Below are positions 8,804 to 18,066 of a stretch of 47,759 bases of DNA, piece after piece. Made by a program: the position numbers and the translations under genes. The notes beneath the pieces were generated by a model that searched no databases, was not told where the DNA came from, and worked only from the letters and a program-made list of their open reading frames with translations. Within the stretch, counting starts at the first letter, position 1; each line of letters starts with the position of its first letter. Origin of the DNA: an uncultured Bacteroidia bacterium (GTDB taxonomy: Bacteria > Bacteroidota > Bacteroidia > Bacteroidales > Prolixibacteraceae); NCBI GenBank assembly GCA_903897145.1, contig CAIUAN010000023.1:1-47759 (forward strand), in the 5' to 3' direction.

Positions 8804-11413
8804 ATGAGAATTAAATTTTGCGTGGCTTTAGCCTTTCTAATTTTATCGAATAATGCTTTTTCGCAGCACCAAACAATCATGCTAAACAATGGATGGAAAG
8901 CAAAAAAAGCCAGTGAATTAGTGGTTGATGGAACCATCATATCGAGCAAAGATTTTAAACTTTACGATTGGATGGACGCTGTGGTACCGGGCACGGTCCT
9001 TACGACTTTACTTCACAATGGCAAAGTTCCAGATCCTTTCTTTGGGATGAATAACGAGCAAATACCTGATATTTATGAGGTCGGAGCTGCTCACTATACC
9101 TACTGGTTCTTCAATGAGTTCAACCTTCCGAAAGTAAATAATGGGGATCAAGTTTGGTTGAAATTCCGAGGGATCAACTATTCGGCTGAACTGTTTGTAA
9201 ACGGACAGAAAATTAACCCAGATAATCATCAAGGGATGTATTTACGTGAGAAATATCTCATCACCCCTTATCTTACTAATGGCTCAAACAGATTGGCGGT
9301 ACTCGTTCATCCTCCCGATCCTGTTGGAGCGCCAAATGGCCAGGGTGGTGATGGCACAATCGCGCGGTCTGTGACTATGCAGTTTACTGCTGGATGGGAT
9401 TGGATCTGTCCGATTAAAGATCGAAATACCGGTATTTGGGATGAGGTAAGCATTGAAACTACGGGATCTGTAGATCTTTTGGACCCTTTTGTTCAAACTC
9501 TTGTTCCTGGCAAGCGTGTTCCTGGAGGGAGACAAGAACCAGCTGTGATCCATTCATCAGCCGATCTTCTAAATAGTTCTTTAACAATACAAACAGGAAT
9601 TCTCGTTGCACGTTGCGGTGCTCAGGAGGTTTCTAAAAAGATTTCAATTCCTGCTGGCGAAAAAATATCGGTTAGTCTGCCTGAATTTAAGATTCAGAAT
9701 CCACAACTTTGGTGGCCGAATGGTACTGGCGATCATCCACTCTATCAAATGGAGTTTTCATATAAAAAAGAGGATGGTTCTTTGTCGGATCAAGAAAAAG
9801 TATCCTTTGGCATTCGGCAGACTTCCACGCATTTTGATTCTAAGCTGAATGCCCGGGTATTTTCAATCAATGGACAGAATATTTTTATTAAGGGTGGCAA
9901 TTGGATCGCCTCAGATGCTTTGTTGCGTCTTTCCCCTGAGCGTTATGATGTAGATGTGCGGATGCATGCTCAGATGAATATGAATATGATTCGAGTCTGG
10001 GGCGGATCAATGACAGAACGACCTGATTTTTATGATGCTTGTGATAAATATGGACTTTTAGTCTGGCAAGATCTTTTTATCTCTGGCGATTGCAACGGAC
10101 GCTGGTTCGATCCGATGAAGAAGGAGAGCCAAGATCGTAGACGTGCCTACCCTGATAATCACTCGCTATTTATCTCTACGGTTGTCGATCAGACTAAGAT
10201 GCTACGTAATCATCCTAGTCTTTACCTGTGGTGCGGTGGAAACGAATATCCACCTCCAGCAGATATTGATGCGAAGTTGAAAAATGATATTTTTCCTAAG
10301 TTTGATCCAACTCGCTTCTATTTAGACCAATCCACCTCTACTGATCTATCGAAAAACGAAGCCGGAGTCAATGGTGATGGTCCGTATACCATTCAAAATC
10401 CTCTTAGCTTTTTTACCGTTAAATCCTTTGCCTTTAACCCAGAATTGGGTTCTGTGGGTGTTCCAAACGTGGAGACGATGCGCAAAATAATGGAGGAAAA
10501 AGACCTTGTAGTACCATCTAATGAATTGATAAATCCAGTATGGGTCTATCATAAATACATAAAATACCAGGATTATATTGATAACTATGGTAAGGCAAAT
10601 GAAATTGTAGATTTTTGCAAAAAGGCACAAATTGTTAATTACGAGCAGTATAGGGCGCTTCAAGAAGGTTTTAATGCTGGCATGTGGAAGACTTATACTG
10701 GTATGCTAGTTTGGAAAAATCAAAATCCTTGGACCGCCTTGCGCGGACAGTTTTATGATGTTTTTCTGGAGCAGAACGGCGGTTTCTATGGCTATCAACA
10801 TGGTGCAAAACCGATCCATGCTCAATTAAACTTAAATGATTCATCTGTTTGTATAGTGAATCAAACAGTTAAAGAACTTCGGGATCTGACTGTTGTGGTG
10901 GAGCAAATGGATATTCATGGACGTGTGCTCTCTTCTGAAAAAATTCAATCTACTATTGGCGCAAATATGATTGCGAACGTGGGTCATGTTGCACAGCCAA
11001 AGACCACTGATGAGGTTTACTTCCTAAGGCTTCAGGTGCTTGATCAAGCGAAATCAGTTCAAGATGAAAACATCTATTGGCTTTCAAAACCAGGCAAGAG
11101 TTATACTCAACTAAATAACCTTGTAACAACCTCTATTAATGCCCAAGTAAAATCGGTAGATAAGGGAAAAAAGATCGTTCATGTGGTGAATCCTGGAACT
11201 GAAACGGCCTTTTTTATCCGTCTGAAATTTCTGCAAGGTGACCTTGGCGAGCTTGCCCTTCCTGTGTTCTTTTCCGATAATTATATCACCTTATTTCCAG
11301 GAGAATCGAAAGATGTCGAAGTTGACTGCTCTCAGATTATGAATTCATCTAAATCATTATCATTTGCCGCTGAAGGTTGGAACGTTAAAAACACAGTTTT
11401 TAAATTCGAATAA
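8804..11413 (+). CDS. GH2 enzyme resembling plant endo-beta-mannosidase (N-glycan core)
   Basis: A 869-residue exported glycosidase. ATG 8804 is preferred over an upstream in-frame TTG at 8795 because the signal peptide (MRIKFCVALAFLILSNNAFS) begins there. Order: jelly-roll (about 25-200, FRGINYSAELFVNG), Ig-like (about 205-325, WWPNGTGDHPLYQ), TIM barrel (about 330-650) and C-terminal beta domains. The acid/base is Glu481 in CGGNEYP and the nucleophile Glu547 in FNPELGSVGVPNVETM. The stretches VWVYHKYIKY, FCKKAQIVNYEQYRAL, LVWKNQNPWTALRGQFYD and GGFYGYQHGAKPIHAQLNL closely resemble, from memory, the plant mannosylglycoprotein endo-beta-mannosidase. That enzyme cuts the Man-beta-1,4-GlcNAc bond of the N-glycan core. 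An exo-beta-mannosidase or exo-glucosaminidase is the alternative. Confidence 0.88.
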   Translation: MRIKFCVALAFLILSNNAFSQHQTIMLNNGWKAKKASELVVDGTIISSKDFKLYDWMDAVVPGTVLTTLLHNGKVPDPFFGMNNEQIPDIYEVGAAHYTYWFFNEFNLPKVNNGDQVWLKFRGINYSAELFVNGQKINPDNHQGMYLREKYLITPYLTNGSNRLAVLVHPPDPVGAPNGQGGDGTIARSVTMQFTAGWDWICPIKDRNTGIWDEVSIETTGSVDLLDPFVQTLVPGKRVPGGRQEPAVIHSSADLLNSSLTIQTGILVARCGAQEVSKKISIPAGEKISVSLPEFKIQNPQLWWPNGTGDHPLYQMEFSYKKEDGSLSDQEKVSFGIRQTSTHFDSKLNARVFSINGQNIFIKGGNWIASDALLRLSPERYDVDVRMHAQMNMNMIRVWGGSMTERPDFYDACDKYGLLVWQDLFISGDCNGRWFDPMKKESQDRRRAYPDNHSLFISTVVDQTKMLRNHPSLYLWCGGNEYPPPADIDAKLKNDIFPKFDPTRFYLDQSTSTDLSKNEAGVNGDGPYTIQNPLSFFTVKSFAFNPELGSVGVPNVETMRKIMEEKDLVVPSNELINPVWVYHKYIKYQDYIDNYGKANEIVDFCKKAQIVNYEQYRALQEGFNAGMWKTYTGMLVWKNQNPWTALRGQFYDVFLEQNGGFYGYQHGAKPIHAQLNLNDSSVCIVNQTVKELRDLTVVVEQMDIHGRVLSSEKIQSTIGANMIANVGHVAQPKTTDEVYFLRLQVLDQAKSVQDENIYWLSKPGKSYTQLNNLVTTSINAQVKSVDKGKKIVHVVNPGTETAFFIRLKFLQGDLGELALPVFFSDNYITLFPGESKDVEVDCSQIMNSSKSLSFAAEGWNVKNTVFKFE

Positions 11414-11414
11414 A

Positions 11415-12716
11415 ATGAAAAAGCCTTGGTTGTTGATTTTCGTTTTTTTCTTTGCAAGTCTAGTCTCTCTGCCTACAAAAGCGCAGATAGCTAATGATGC
11501 GCTGAAAAGTCAGATCAAGACAAATACCTATTTTCAGTTTGTGAAGACGAAGGCACTCGAGGTGATGAAAGCTGGGTTTAATGCCGGTGATGGCTACCGC
11601 GAAGTATGGATTCGTGATTTTAATACCTTTATCGAACTCGCCTCTAAAGTCAATGAGAAGGCCATCTTGAAAGAGAATTTGTTGGTCTTCTTTCGAATGC
11701 AAGGCGACAATGGAAATATATTGGATGGTTTTACGCCCATCGATAAGGTGGATAAGTCGGACTACAATTTTTATTATTCCAAACTTGAACTTCGCTATGC
11801 CGGTCATAAAAATACGGTAGAGACCGATCAAGATAGTTCTTTGATTCAAGCGGTGTCTAAATATGTTACCTTAACTGGTGATAGCTCAATCTTACAAGTT
11901 CAAATTGGGGATAAGAAAGTGGGCGAGCGCCTAGAATGGGCTGTCGACTTTCTAATGAAAAACCGGATGAGTAAAAAATATGGATTATTAGTTGGTGCGA
12001 CAACGGCTGATTGGGGTGATGTTCAGCCGGAACATGGGTGGGGCGTGGTGCTCGATGCAAATACCCATCCAGCCATTGATATTTACGATAACGCGATGTT
12101 TCTAATTGCTCTTAATGACTTATCCAAACTCATCCCTACCCACCAAGAAAAATGGAATTCAGTGCATCAGTCGATTTTCCAAAATTGCCGTAAGTACCTT
12201 TGGGATGGTAAAAATCAAAAATTTATTCCGCACCTCTATCTCGAGAAAGGTTCTCCATTCCCGAAAGATTTTGATGAGAATAACATCTACTATTTTGGTG
12301 GAACCACAATTGCTATTGAAGCTGGATTGCTGAATAAACAGGAGATTCATGCCTCCATACTTGAGATGATCAAGCGGGTTAAATTAGCTGGGGCTGGATC
12401 GATCGGTTTAACTTTATATCCTCCATATCCGAAAGGATTCTTCGCCAATAAAATAATGAATCCGGAATATAGCTATCAGAATGGTGGCGATTGGACTTGG
12501 TTCGGAGGACGGATGATACAAGAGCTTGTTCGAAATGGATTTATCCAAGAAGCGTATGAGCAAATTCAACCGATGGTCAAGCGAGTAAAAGATAACAATG
12601 GTTTTTACGAATGGTATTCTGTCGATAATAAGCCGCGTGGATCAGGAACGTTTAGAGGTGAGGCTGGAGTGCTTTATAGCGCAATCACCATATTTGAAAA
12701 CTGGACTAAAAATTAA
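11415..12716 (+). CDS. Putative secreted (alpha/alpha)6-barrel glycosidase
   Basis: A 433-residue exported protein starting one base after the TAA of the GH2 gene, so the two are almost certainly co-transcribed. ATG 11415 is chosen because MKKPWLLIFVFFFASLVSLPTKAQ is a clean signal peptide. A longer frame from 11364 would overlap the GH2 gene. The all-helical pattern and blocks YREVWIRDFNTFIE, TTADWGDVQPE, DIYDNAMFLIALNDL, YYFGGTTIAIEAGL, NGGDWTWFGGRM and GSGTFRGEAGVLYSAI resemble amylo-alpha-1,6-glucosidase/GH63-type toroids. I cannot assign a numbered family. The Asp in WIRDF and the acids in the ADWGD and RGEAG loops are candidate catalytic residues. It may process the mannose-containing product of the GH2 enzyme, which is inference. 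Confidence 0.7.
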   Translation: MKKPWLLIFVFFFASLVSLPTKAQIANDALKSQIKTNTYFQFVKTKALEVMKAGFNAGDGYREVWIRDFNTFIELASKVNEKAILKENLLVFFRMQGDNGNILDGFTPIDKVDKSDYNFYYSKLELRYAGHKNTVETDQDSSLIQAVSKYVTLTGDSSILQVQIGDKKVGERLEWAVDFLMKNRMSKKYGLLVGATTADWGDVQPEHGWGVVLDANTHPAIDIYDNAMFLIALNDLSKLIPTHQEKWNSVHQSIFQNCRKYLWDGKNQKFIPHLYLEKGSPFPKDFDENNIYYFGGTTIAIEAGLLNKQEIHASILEMIKRVKLAGAGSIGLTLYPPYPKGFFANKIMNPEYSYQNGGDWTWFGGRMIQELVRNGFIQEAYEQIQPMVKRVKDNNGFYEWYSVDNKPRGSGTFRGEAGVLYSAITIFENWTKN

Positions 12717-12766
12717 CAATTGATTAAACTTAGCTTATAACAAATAAATTTTTAAAGACTTACACG

Positions 12767-15448
12767 ATGTATCGCACAAAAACCCTTCTTAGCCTTTTAA
12801 TTATTTTACTTATCTCTTCGTTTGTCTCTGGTCAAGCTTTGATAAAAGACCCTTCGAGAATTGCTGATATTCAGCGTATGTTAAAGGTTCAGAAGGATCT
12901 CACCTCAAAAAGTTTAATACCCATTTGGGATGTGTTTAATCGTCCATTAACACAAAGTGAAAAGCAAGCCTTGGAATTTTTATACGCTTATATGCCATTA
13001 AGTGATTTGGCAGATTATAAACCTGAGTTTTTCCTTAAGAATGCTCAATTAAGTCTATTGGCAATGCAAGAGATGCCTTGGGGAAAGAAGATTTCTGAAG
13101 GCGACTTTCTCCATTTTGTTTTGCCATTAAGGGTTAATAATGAAAATCTTGACGATTTTAGAGCCGTTATGTATCCGGAGATTAAGGCACGTATAAAAGG
13201 GATGAGCATGAAGGATGCAGCACTGGAGATCAATCATTGGTGTCACGAAAAGGTCAACTATAGAGGGACTGATTCACGCACCAGTGCACCCTTAAGTACG
13301 GTGAAGAAATCGTTTGGTCGCTGTGGTGAAGAGTCAACATTTACGGTAACAGCTTTGCGTACAGCTGGCATTCCTGCTCGTCAAGTGTATACCCCACGTT
13401 GGGCGCACTCCGATGATAATCACGCTTGGGTGGAGATTTGCATCGATGGCAAATGGAATTATTTAGGCGCTTGTGAGCCAGATGCTGATTTGAATATGGG
13501 CTGGTTTAGTGAGCCTGCAAGTCGTGCTATGTTGGTGCATACTCGTGCCTACGGTCGTTATTTTGGCTCTGATCCAGTTATCCAAGCAAACGATCGCTTT
13601 TCGGAGTTAAACCTTACAGCGAACTATGCCCCTGTAAAGAAGATTGTCGTCCGGATTAAGGATGCCAAAGGGTTGAAAGTGGATAGTGCCAAAGTGGAAT
13701 ATCAACTTTATAATTATGCCGAATATTATCCGATCTCAACGAATTATACATCTAAAAATGGGTTGAGCACGTTGATTACGGGGATGGGCGATTTAGTGGT
13801 CTGGGCCTCTAAAAATGGGAAATTTGCATTTCAGAAATTCTCTGTTCCAGCATCTGATACCCTGGATCTGATTCTTAATCAGCGTGTGCCGAATGAGAAA
13901 AAGGTCTCTTATGATTTTATCCCGCCTCATGCGGCTAAAATTAAGGTAACCGTATCGGAAAAGGCGAGTAAAGAGAATGCGCGCCGATTTGGAGAAGAGA
14001 ATGAAATCCGTAGTGCCTATATGCGCACCTTTAAAGATTCTAGTTATATTGCTGCCTTTGCCTCAAAAAATAAGTTACCTTTTGATACCCTCTCTCGATT
14101 CTTTAAACTGAGTTATGGAAACTGGGCAGATCTTTCTCATTATCTTGAGAAAAATGCTGGTCTGAAACGTCAAAACTTATTGGAGATGATTGTTCAGATC
14201 GCTGACAAGGATTTTAGTGATACTCCGGAAGCTATTCTGACGGATCATTTACTTCAAGCGAATAAGTCAACTGTTCGTCAAGCTGGTCTCTCGAAAGAGA
14301 TTTATACCCGTTATATTCTTTCGCCCCGCATTGATCTGGAGATGCTAACTCCCTGGAGAAGTTTTCTTTATCAGAATTTAGGGTCATTAAAGATCACCGA
14401 CGCGACACAGTTGTCAACTTGGATCCGGCAAAATATTACCATTAATACCGTTTCAAATAATCATTCTCGTACACCTCTTTCACCAAAAGGGGTCTATAAT
14501 TTAAGAGTCGCTGATCCACTTTCACGCGATATATTCTTCGTGGCCGCTTGTCGGACTTTTAATATACCGGCCCGTTTAAACCCTGAAAATCGTCAGCCTG
14601 AATATTATAAAAATGGAACGTGGTTGCGTGCTGGCTTTGAAAATCTGGAAGCCATACAACCTGAAAAAGGGTTTTTAACGTTGATCAACAAAAGTAAGGA
14701 TGTGACACCGCAATACGCCTTGCATTTTACCATCGCTTATCTTAAGAATGGTTTCTATCGAACTCTTGATTTTCCTGAGGGAAAAGCATTAAGTGAGTCG
14801 AAAGATCCTATTCAATTGGATATTGGTCATTATGCCTTGGTGACTGGGAATCGTCAACAGGATGGCTCTGTTTTAAGCAATATGACCTTCTTTACCATTG
14901 AGAAATCAAAGACTACAACCGTGGCAATTGAGATGCGCAAGCAATCGGGTGTGCTGAAGCCAACAGGTAAGCTTAAACTAGCCCAACTGAATTTTCAAGA
15001 TTTGTCAACCAATAAGGTCTCTAGTCTAAATGCTTTAGTGGCATCAAAAAGCTCCGTGATTGTCCTTCTAAACCCAGAGCAAGAACCGTCTAAGCATATC
15101 CTTAATGACCTGGGTCCTTATGCCAGTCATCTGAATAACTGGGGAGGTGAATTTATCTTTGCAGTGGCTGAGGATAAAGTCTCTCAGGCTGGCGTTTTAA
15201 AGACTTATCTCTTGCCGAATCAAAAGTTGGTGGGTGTCGATCAAAAGGGGAATATCTTAAAAGCCCTAACCGACATTTATGGTGAAGGATTGAAAGATAA
15301 GATGCCCTTGGTTGTCTTGGCCGATCAGACAGGGAATATCTTTTTATTCTCTTCAGGTTACAAGATTGGTATTGGAGAGCAGATCCTGAAAGTTATCTCA
15401 GGTCTGCCTAAAGCTTCGGTAACTAGTGCCTCTTGTACCATTAAATAA
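12767..15448 (+). CDS. Secreted transglutaminase-fold protein with Cys-His-Asp triad; possible N-glycan amidase
   Basis: An 893-residue exported protein (signal peptide about 1-22). A transglutaminase core spans about residues 145-260 with a complete triad: Cys186 in GRCGEES, His219 in NHAWVEI and Asp239 in ACEPDAD. A beta-sandwich follows at about 285-375 (VDSAKVEYQLYNY). Residues about 560-640 look like a second, degenerate transglutaminase core (SRDIFFVAACRTFNIPARL) with Pro584 where the catalytic Cys would be. The C-terminus (about 760-885) resembles a thioredoxin fold without CxxC. The family is widespread in Bacteroidota as a transglutaminase-domain protein of unknown function. RCGE and HAWVE also recall peptide:N-glycanase (Png1/NGLY1), and the surroundings degrade N-glycans. 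Peptidase or transamidase activity is the alternative. Confidence 0.75.
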   Translation: MYRTKTLLSLLIILLISSFVSGQALIKDPSRIADIQRMLKVQKDLTSKSLIPIWDVFNRPLTQSEKQALEFLYAYMPLSDLADYKPEFFLKNAQLSLLAMQEMPWGKKISEGDFLHFVLPLRVNNENLDDFRAVMYPEIKARIKGMSMKDAALEINHWCHEKVNYRGTDSRTSAPLSTVKKSFGRCGEESTFTVTALRTAGIPARQVYTPRWAHSDDNHAWVEICIDGKWNYLGACEPDADLNMGWFSEPASRAMLVHTRAYGRYFGSDPVIQANDRFSELNLTANYAPVKKIVVRIKDAKGLKVDSAKVEYQLYNYAEYYPISTNYTSKNGLSTLITGMGDLVVWASKNGKFAFQKFSVPASDTLDLILNQRVPNEKKVSYDFIPPHAAKIKVTVSEKASKENARRFGEENEIRSAYMRTFKDSSYIAAFASKNKLPFDTLSRFFKLSYGNWADLSHYLEKNAGLKRQNLLEMIVQIADKDFSDTPEAILTDHLLQANKSTVRQAGLSKEIYTRYILSPRIDLEMLTPWRSFLYQNLGSLKITDATQLSTWIRQNITINTVSNNHSRTPLSPKGVYNLRVADPLSRDIFFVAACRTFNIPARLNPENRQPEYYKNGTWLRAGFENLEAIQPEKGFLTLINKSKDVTPQYALHFTIAYLKNGFYRTLDFPEGKALSESKDPIQLDIGHYALVTGNRQQDGSVLSNMTFFTIEKSKTTTVAIEMRKQSGVLKPTGKLKLAQLNFQDLSTNKVSSLNALVASKSSVIVLLNPEQEPSKHILNDLGPYASHLNNWGGEFIFAVAEDKVSQAGVLKTYLLPNQKLVGVDQKGNILKALTDIYGEGLKDKMPLVVLADQTGNIFLFSSGYKIGIGEQILKVISGLPKASVTSASCTIK

Positions 15449-15457
15449 GGTGAAGTC

Positions 15458-15487
15458 AAGTAATCTGAATTCGTATTCAGATTACTT
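15458..15487. terminator. Hairpin between convergent genes (bidirectional terminator candidate)
   Basis: AAGTAATCTGAAT and ATTCAGATTACTT form a perfect 13-bp stem around a TCGT loop. It sits exactly between the stop codons of the transglutaminase-fold gene (plus) and the RND exporter (minus), and the right arm overlaps the exporter's stop codon. No long T-tract follows on either side, so termination is inferred from symmetry and position. Confidence 0.6.
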
Positions 15488-17860
15488 CTTAGTGCTGTTG
15501 TATTCATTGAGATCTTGATCGTCGTAGATCTCCACAATTGGCTCTGAAAAGGCTTTGCTAGTCATTCGTTTGTCTAGTGTAAGGAGCAACGAAGGAAGCA
15601 CTAAAATATTGAAAAACATCGCTATTAATAACGTTGTAGAGATTAGTATGCCAAGCGCTTGAGTACCACCAAAGCCAGAGATAATAAATACGCTAAATCC
15701 AAGCACCAGAACGATACTCGTATAGATCATACTAAATCCTGCCTCATGAAGTGCTTTAATCGCTGATTCCTTGATGGCACCATTCGTAACTTTGAGTTCG
15801 TGACGGTAGCGCGAGAGGTACTGAATGGCATTATCTACCGATATTCCAAGCGCAATACTAAAAACAATTATTGTTGATGGCTTGATTGGGATACCGGTGA
15901 AACCCATGATCGCAGCAGTAATCAGTAGCGGAATGATATTGGGAATCATCGATACCAAAATCATTCGAAAGGAGGAGAACAAAAAGGCCATCAAAAGCGA
16001 AATCATAAAAATCGCGATCAGCACACTCTCAAAAAGATTTCGAATGAGGAAGTTTGTCCCTCGAGCGAAAATTACGCTATTCCCAGTTACCGTTACATTG
16101 TATTTTGAAGAGCTAAATATGCTATCTATCTTGGGATGAATCATAGCCATTAAGGAGTCCATGTGATTGGTGCCTATATCAGCCATCTGAAAACTTACGC
16201 GGGTATACCTCTTCGTGCTATCTAAAAAGGAGTAGAGAAGATTACTTTGTTTTCCATTTTTTTCTTTTGGAAGGTATCCCAAAATAAACCCTTTCTCTAT
16301 GGTATTTGGCATCGCATACATATTCGAGTCACCTCCGAAGTAGGCTTGTTTTGAGAACTTAAATAATTCTACGATTGAAAGAGGTTTTGAGAATTCAGGA
16401 TATGCACTAACTACCTTCTGAAATTCATTGATCTTATCTAAGGTTACCCCTGTCAATACCCCATTTTTCTTTTTCGTATCAATAGAGATCTCAAAGGGCA
16501 TGACCCCTCCAAAATTACTTTCGAAAAATTGAAGATCTAAATAGATTGGGTCATCGTGCTGAAAGTCATCAACAATCTTACCCGAAGTTTTCATCATACT
16601 CACACCAAGACTTCCGATTATCAGTAATACCCCCGCAATCCCATAAATAAGATTTCTACGGTGGCTTATCAGGTAGATGATTTTATCAATGATTGCTCCA
16701 AAGAAATTACTGTCTAGATGTTTGACATGTTTCTCTGTGGGTGGATCGATAAAGCTGAAGATGATCGGAAGTAACGTGATGCAAAGCACATATTCAAGCA
16801 TGATGTTTAAGGCTGTAATGATCCCAAACTCACGCAGCATCTGATTGCTGATTAAGATAAACGCCGCAAAGCCAAGTGCAGTGGCGGCGTTGGTCATTAG
16901 TGAGGCAAATCCGATACGCTGAACAACTCGAATTAATGCACGTATTTTATTCCCATGACTACGGTATTCCCAATGGTATTTATTCAGAATATAGATGCAA
17001 TTCTCGATCGCAATAATGACAATTAATGACGGAATAACCCCTGTTAAAATGGAAATTTTAAAGTTGAACATAACCGTTGTCCCGAGCACCCAGACGATAC
17101 TTATCGCCACAATAAGGAGTGAACTTATCACCACCTTGATCGATCTGAAAAATAGATACATAATCAAGGCCGAGATGCCAATACTCATCAAGATGAAAAT
17201 AAGTAGCTCCGACTTGACTTTCTTCATCATGATTGTCCGGATATACGGCATTCCCGAATAGTGCATTGGTGTATTGAAACGCTTCTCATAAGCTGTTGCA
17301 GCACTCACGATGCCAGCGACCAAGGTTATCCTTCGCTTATCGACAATTACTTTTCTGTTTAAGGAGATCGCCATTAAGGTTGCGTTGGATTGCTTATTAT
17401 AAAGCATGCCTTCATAAAATTTAAGGCCTAAAAGTGTGTTCCGTAGACTATCAACCTCAGACTGTCTGGTTGGTCTGTTTTTGACTAATGGGTAATAATC
17501 AAATTGATGTTTTACTTCGTTTTTCGAGAGATTTAATCCTCGTGTTATGCTTACAACCTCTTCTACACCCTCGATTTTTCGTATCTCATTGGCAAGATCA
17601 TACCAAGCATTAAACTGTTCTAGCTTGAAAATATCTGGATTTTTGATGCCAATCATTAATACATTACCATCTTCACCATAGATATCCTTGAACTTTTGGT
17701 AATCGACCATCGCACTATCGCTAGGGCTAAGAAGTGTGGTGTTCTCATAAGACAATTTCACACTTTGCGCCTCGTAGCCCATATAGGCTGTAAATAAAGC
17801 AAGGATAACAATGACTGTTATCCTGTTGCGGAGTAAAAGCTTAGATATTTTCGTAAACAT
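15482..17860 (-). CDS. RND/MMPL-family exporter
   Basis: A 792-residue inner-membrane protein with the duplicated RND layout. There is an N-terminal helix (about 14-30), a large periplasmic loop (about 35-210) and a helix bundle (about 215-370). A second set follows: a helix near 405-425, a second loop to about 610 and a bundle (about 615-765). Motifs such as GVIPSLIVIIAIENCIYILN and ALGISVDNAIQYLSRYRHE are typical helix-4 regions that carry the proton-relay acids. Family members move lipids, hopanoids or hydrophobic compounds. The substrate here is unknown. It heads away from the shared region 17861-18066 and converges on the transglutaminase-fold gene. Nothing links it directly to sugar import. 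Confidence 0.9.
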   Translation of the reverse strand: MFTKISKLLLRNRITVIVILALFTAYMGYEAQSVKLSYENTTLLSPSDSAMVDYQKFKDIYGEDGNVLMIGIKNPDIFKLEQFNAWYDLANEIRKIEGVEEVVSITRGLNLSKNEVKHQFDYYPLVKNRPTRQSEVDSLRNTLLGLKFYEGMLYNKQSNATLMAISLNRKVIVDKRRITLVAGIVSAATAYEKRFNTPMHYSGMPYIRTIMMKKVKSELLIFILMSIGISALIMYLFFRSIKVVISSLLIVAISIVWVLGTTVMFNFKISILTGVIPSLIVIIAIENCIYILNKYHWEYRSHGNKIRALIRVVQRIGFASLMTNAATALGFAAFILISNQMLREFGIITALNIMLEYVLCITLLPIIFSFIDPPTEKHVKHLDSNFFGAIIDKIIYLISHRRNLIYGIAGVLLIIGSLGVSMMKTSGKIVDDFQHDDPIYLDLQFFESNFGGVMPFEISIDTKKKNGVLTGVTLDKINEFQKVVSAYPEFSKPLSIVELFKFSKQAYFGGDSNMYAMPNTIEKGFILGYLPKEKNGKQSNLLYSFLDSTKRYTRVSFQMADIGTNHMDSLMAMIHPKIDSIFSSSKYNVTVTGNSVIFARGTNFLIRNLFESVLIAIFMISLLMAFLFSSFRMILVSMIPNIIPLLITAAIMGFTGIPIKPSTIIVFSIALGISVDNAIQYLSRYRHELKVTNGAIKESAIKALHEAGFSMIYTSIVLVLGFSVFIISGFGGTQALGILISTTLLIAMFFNILVLPSLLLTLDKRMTSKAFSEPIVEIYDDQDLNEYNSTKK

Positions 17861-18021
17861 TGTGCTAGCTAGTTCGGGCTAATTATGATTATTTACTGGT
17901 CGAATAATGATTAGGTTAGCGATGCCAAAAGTAGTACAATAATAAATTAATGCAAAAGAGTTGATTTAATCTTTATAAAACTGATCCATAGTCGGAATTG
18001 TGCTTCACTTTTTTATTTAAT

Positions 18022-18065
18022 GATAAAGGGTCATGAACGAATTTCTCAATGAATGACCCTTTATC
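18022..18065. repeat. 13-bp inverted repeat directly after a stop codon
   Basis: GATAAAGGGTCAT (18022-18034) and ATGACCCTTTATC (18053-18065) are perfect complements around an 18-nt loop, one base beyond the minus-strand stop at 18067-18069. Read on the minus strand the stem is followed by A-rich rather than T-rich sequence, so it is not a standard intrinsic terminator. mRNA 3'-end protection is an alternative. Confidence 0.5.
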
Positions 18066-18066
18066 T

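Noticed and set aside
11364-11414. Upstream start for the (alpha/alpha)6 protein overlapping the GH2 gene
   Set aside because: The signal peptide begins at ATG 11415, and the extension would lie inside the GH2 coding region.
18022-18065. Strong stem after a stop codon considered as a Rho-independent terminator
   Set aside because: On the minus strand the stem is followed by A-rich sequence rather than a T-tract, so it is listed only as an inverted repeat.
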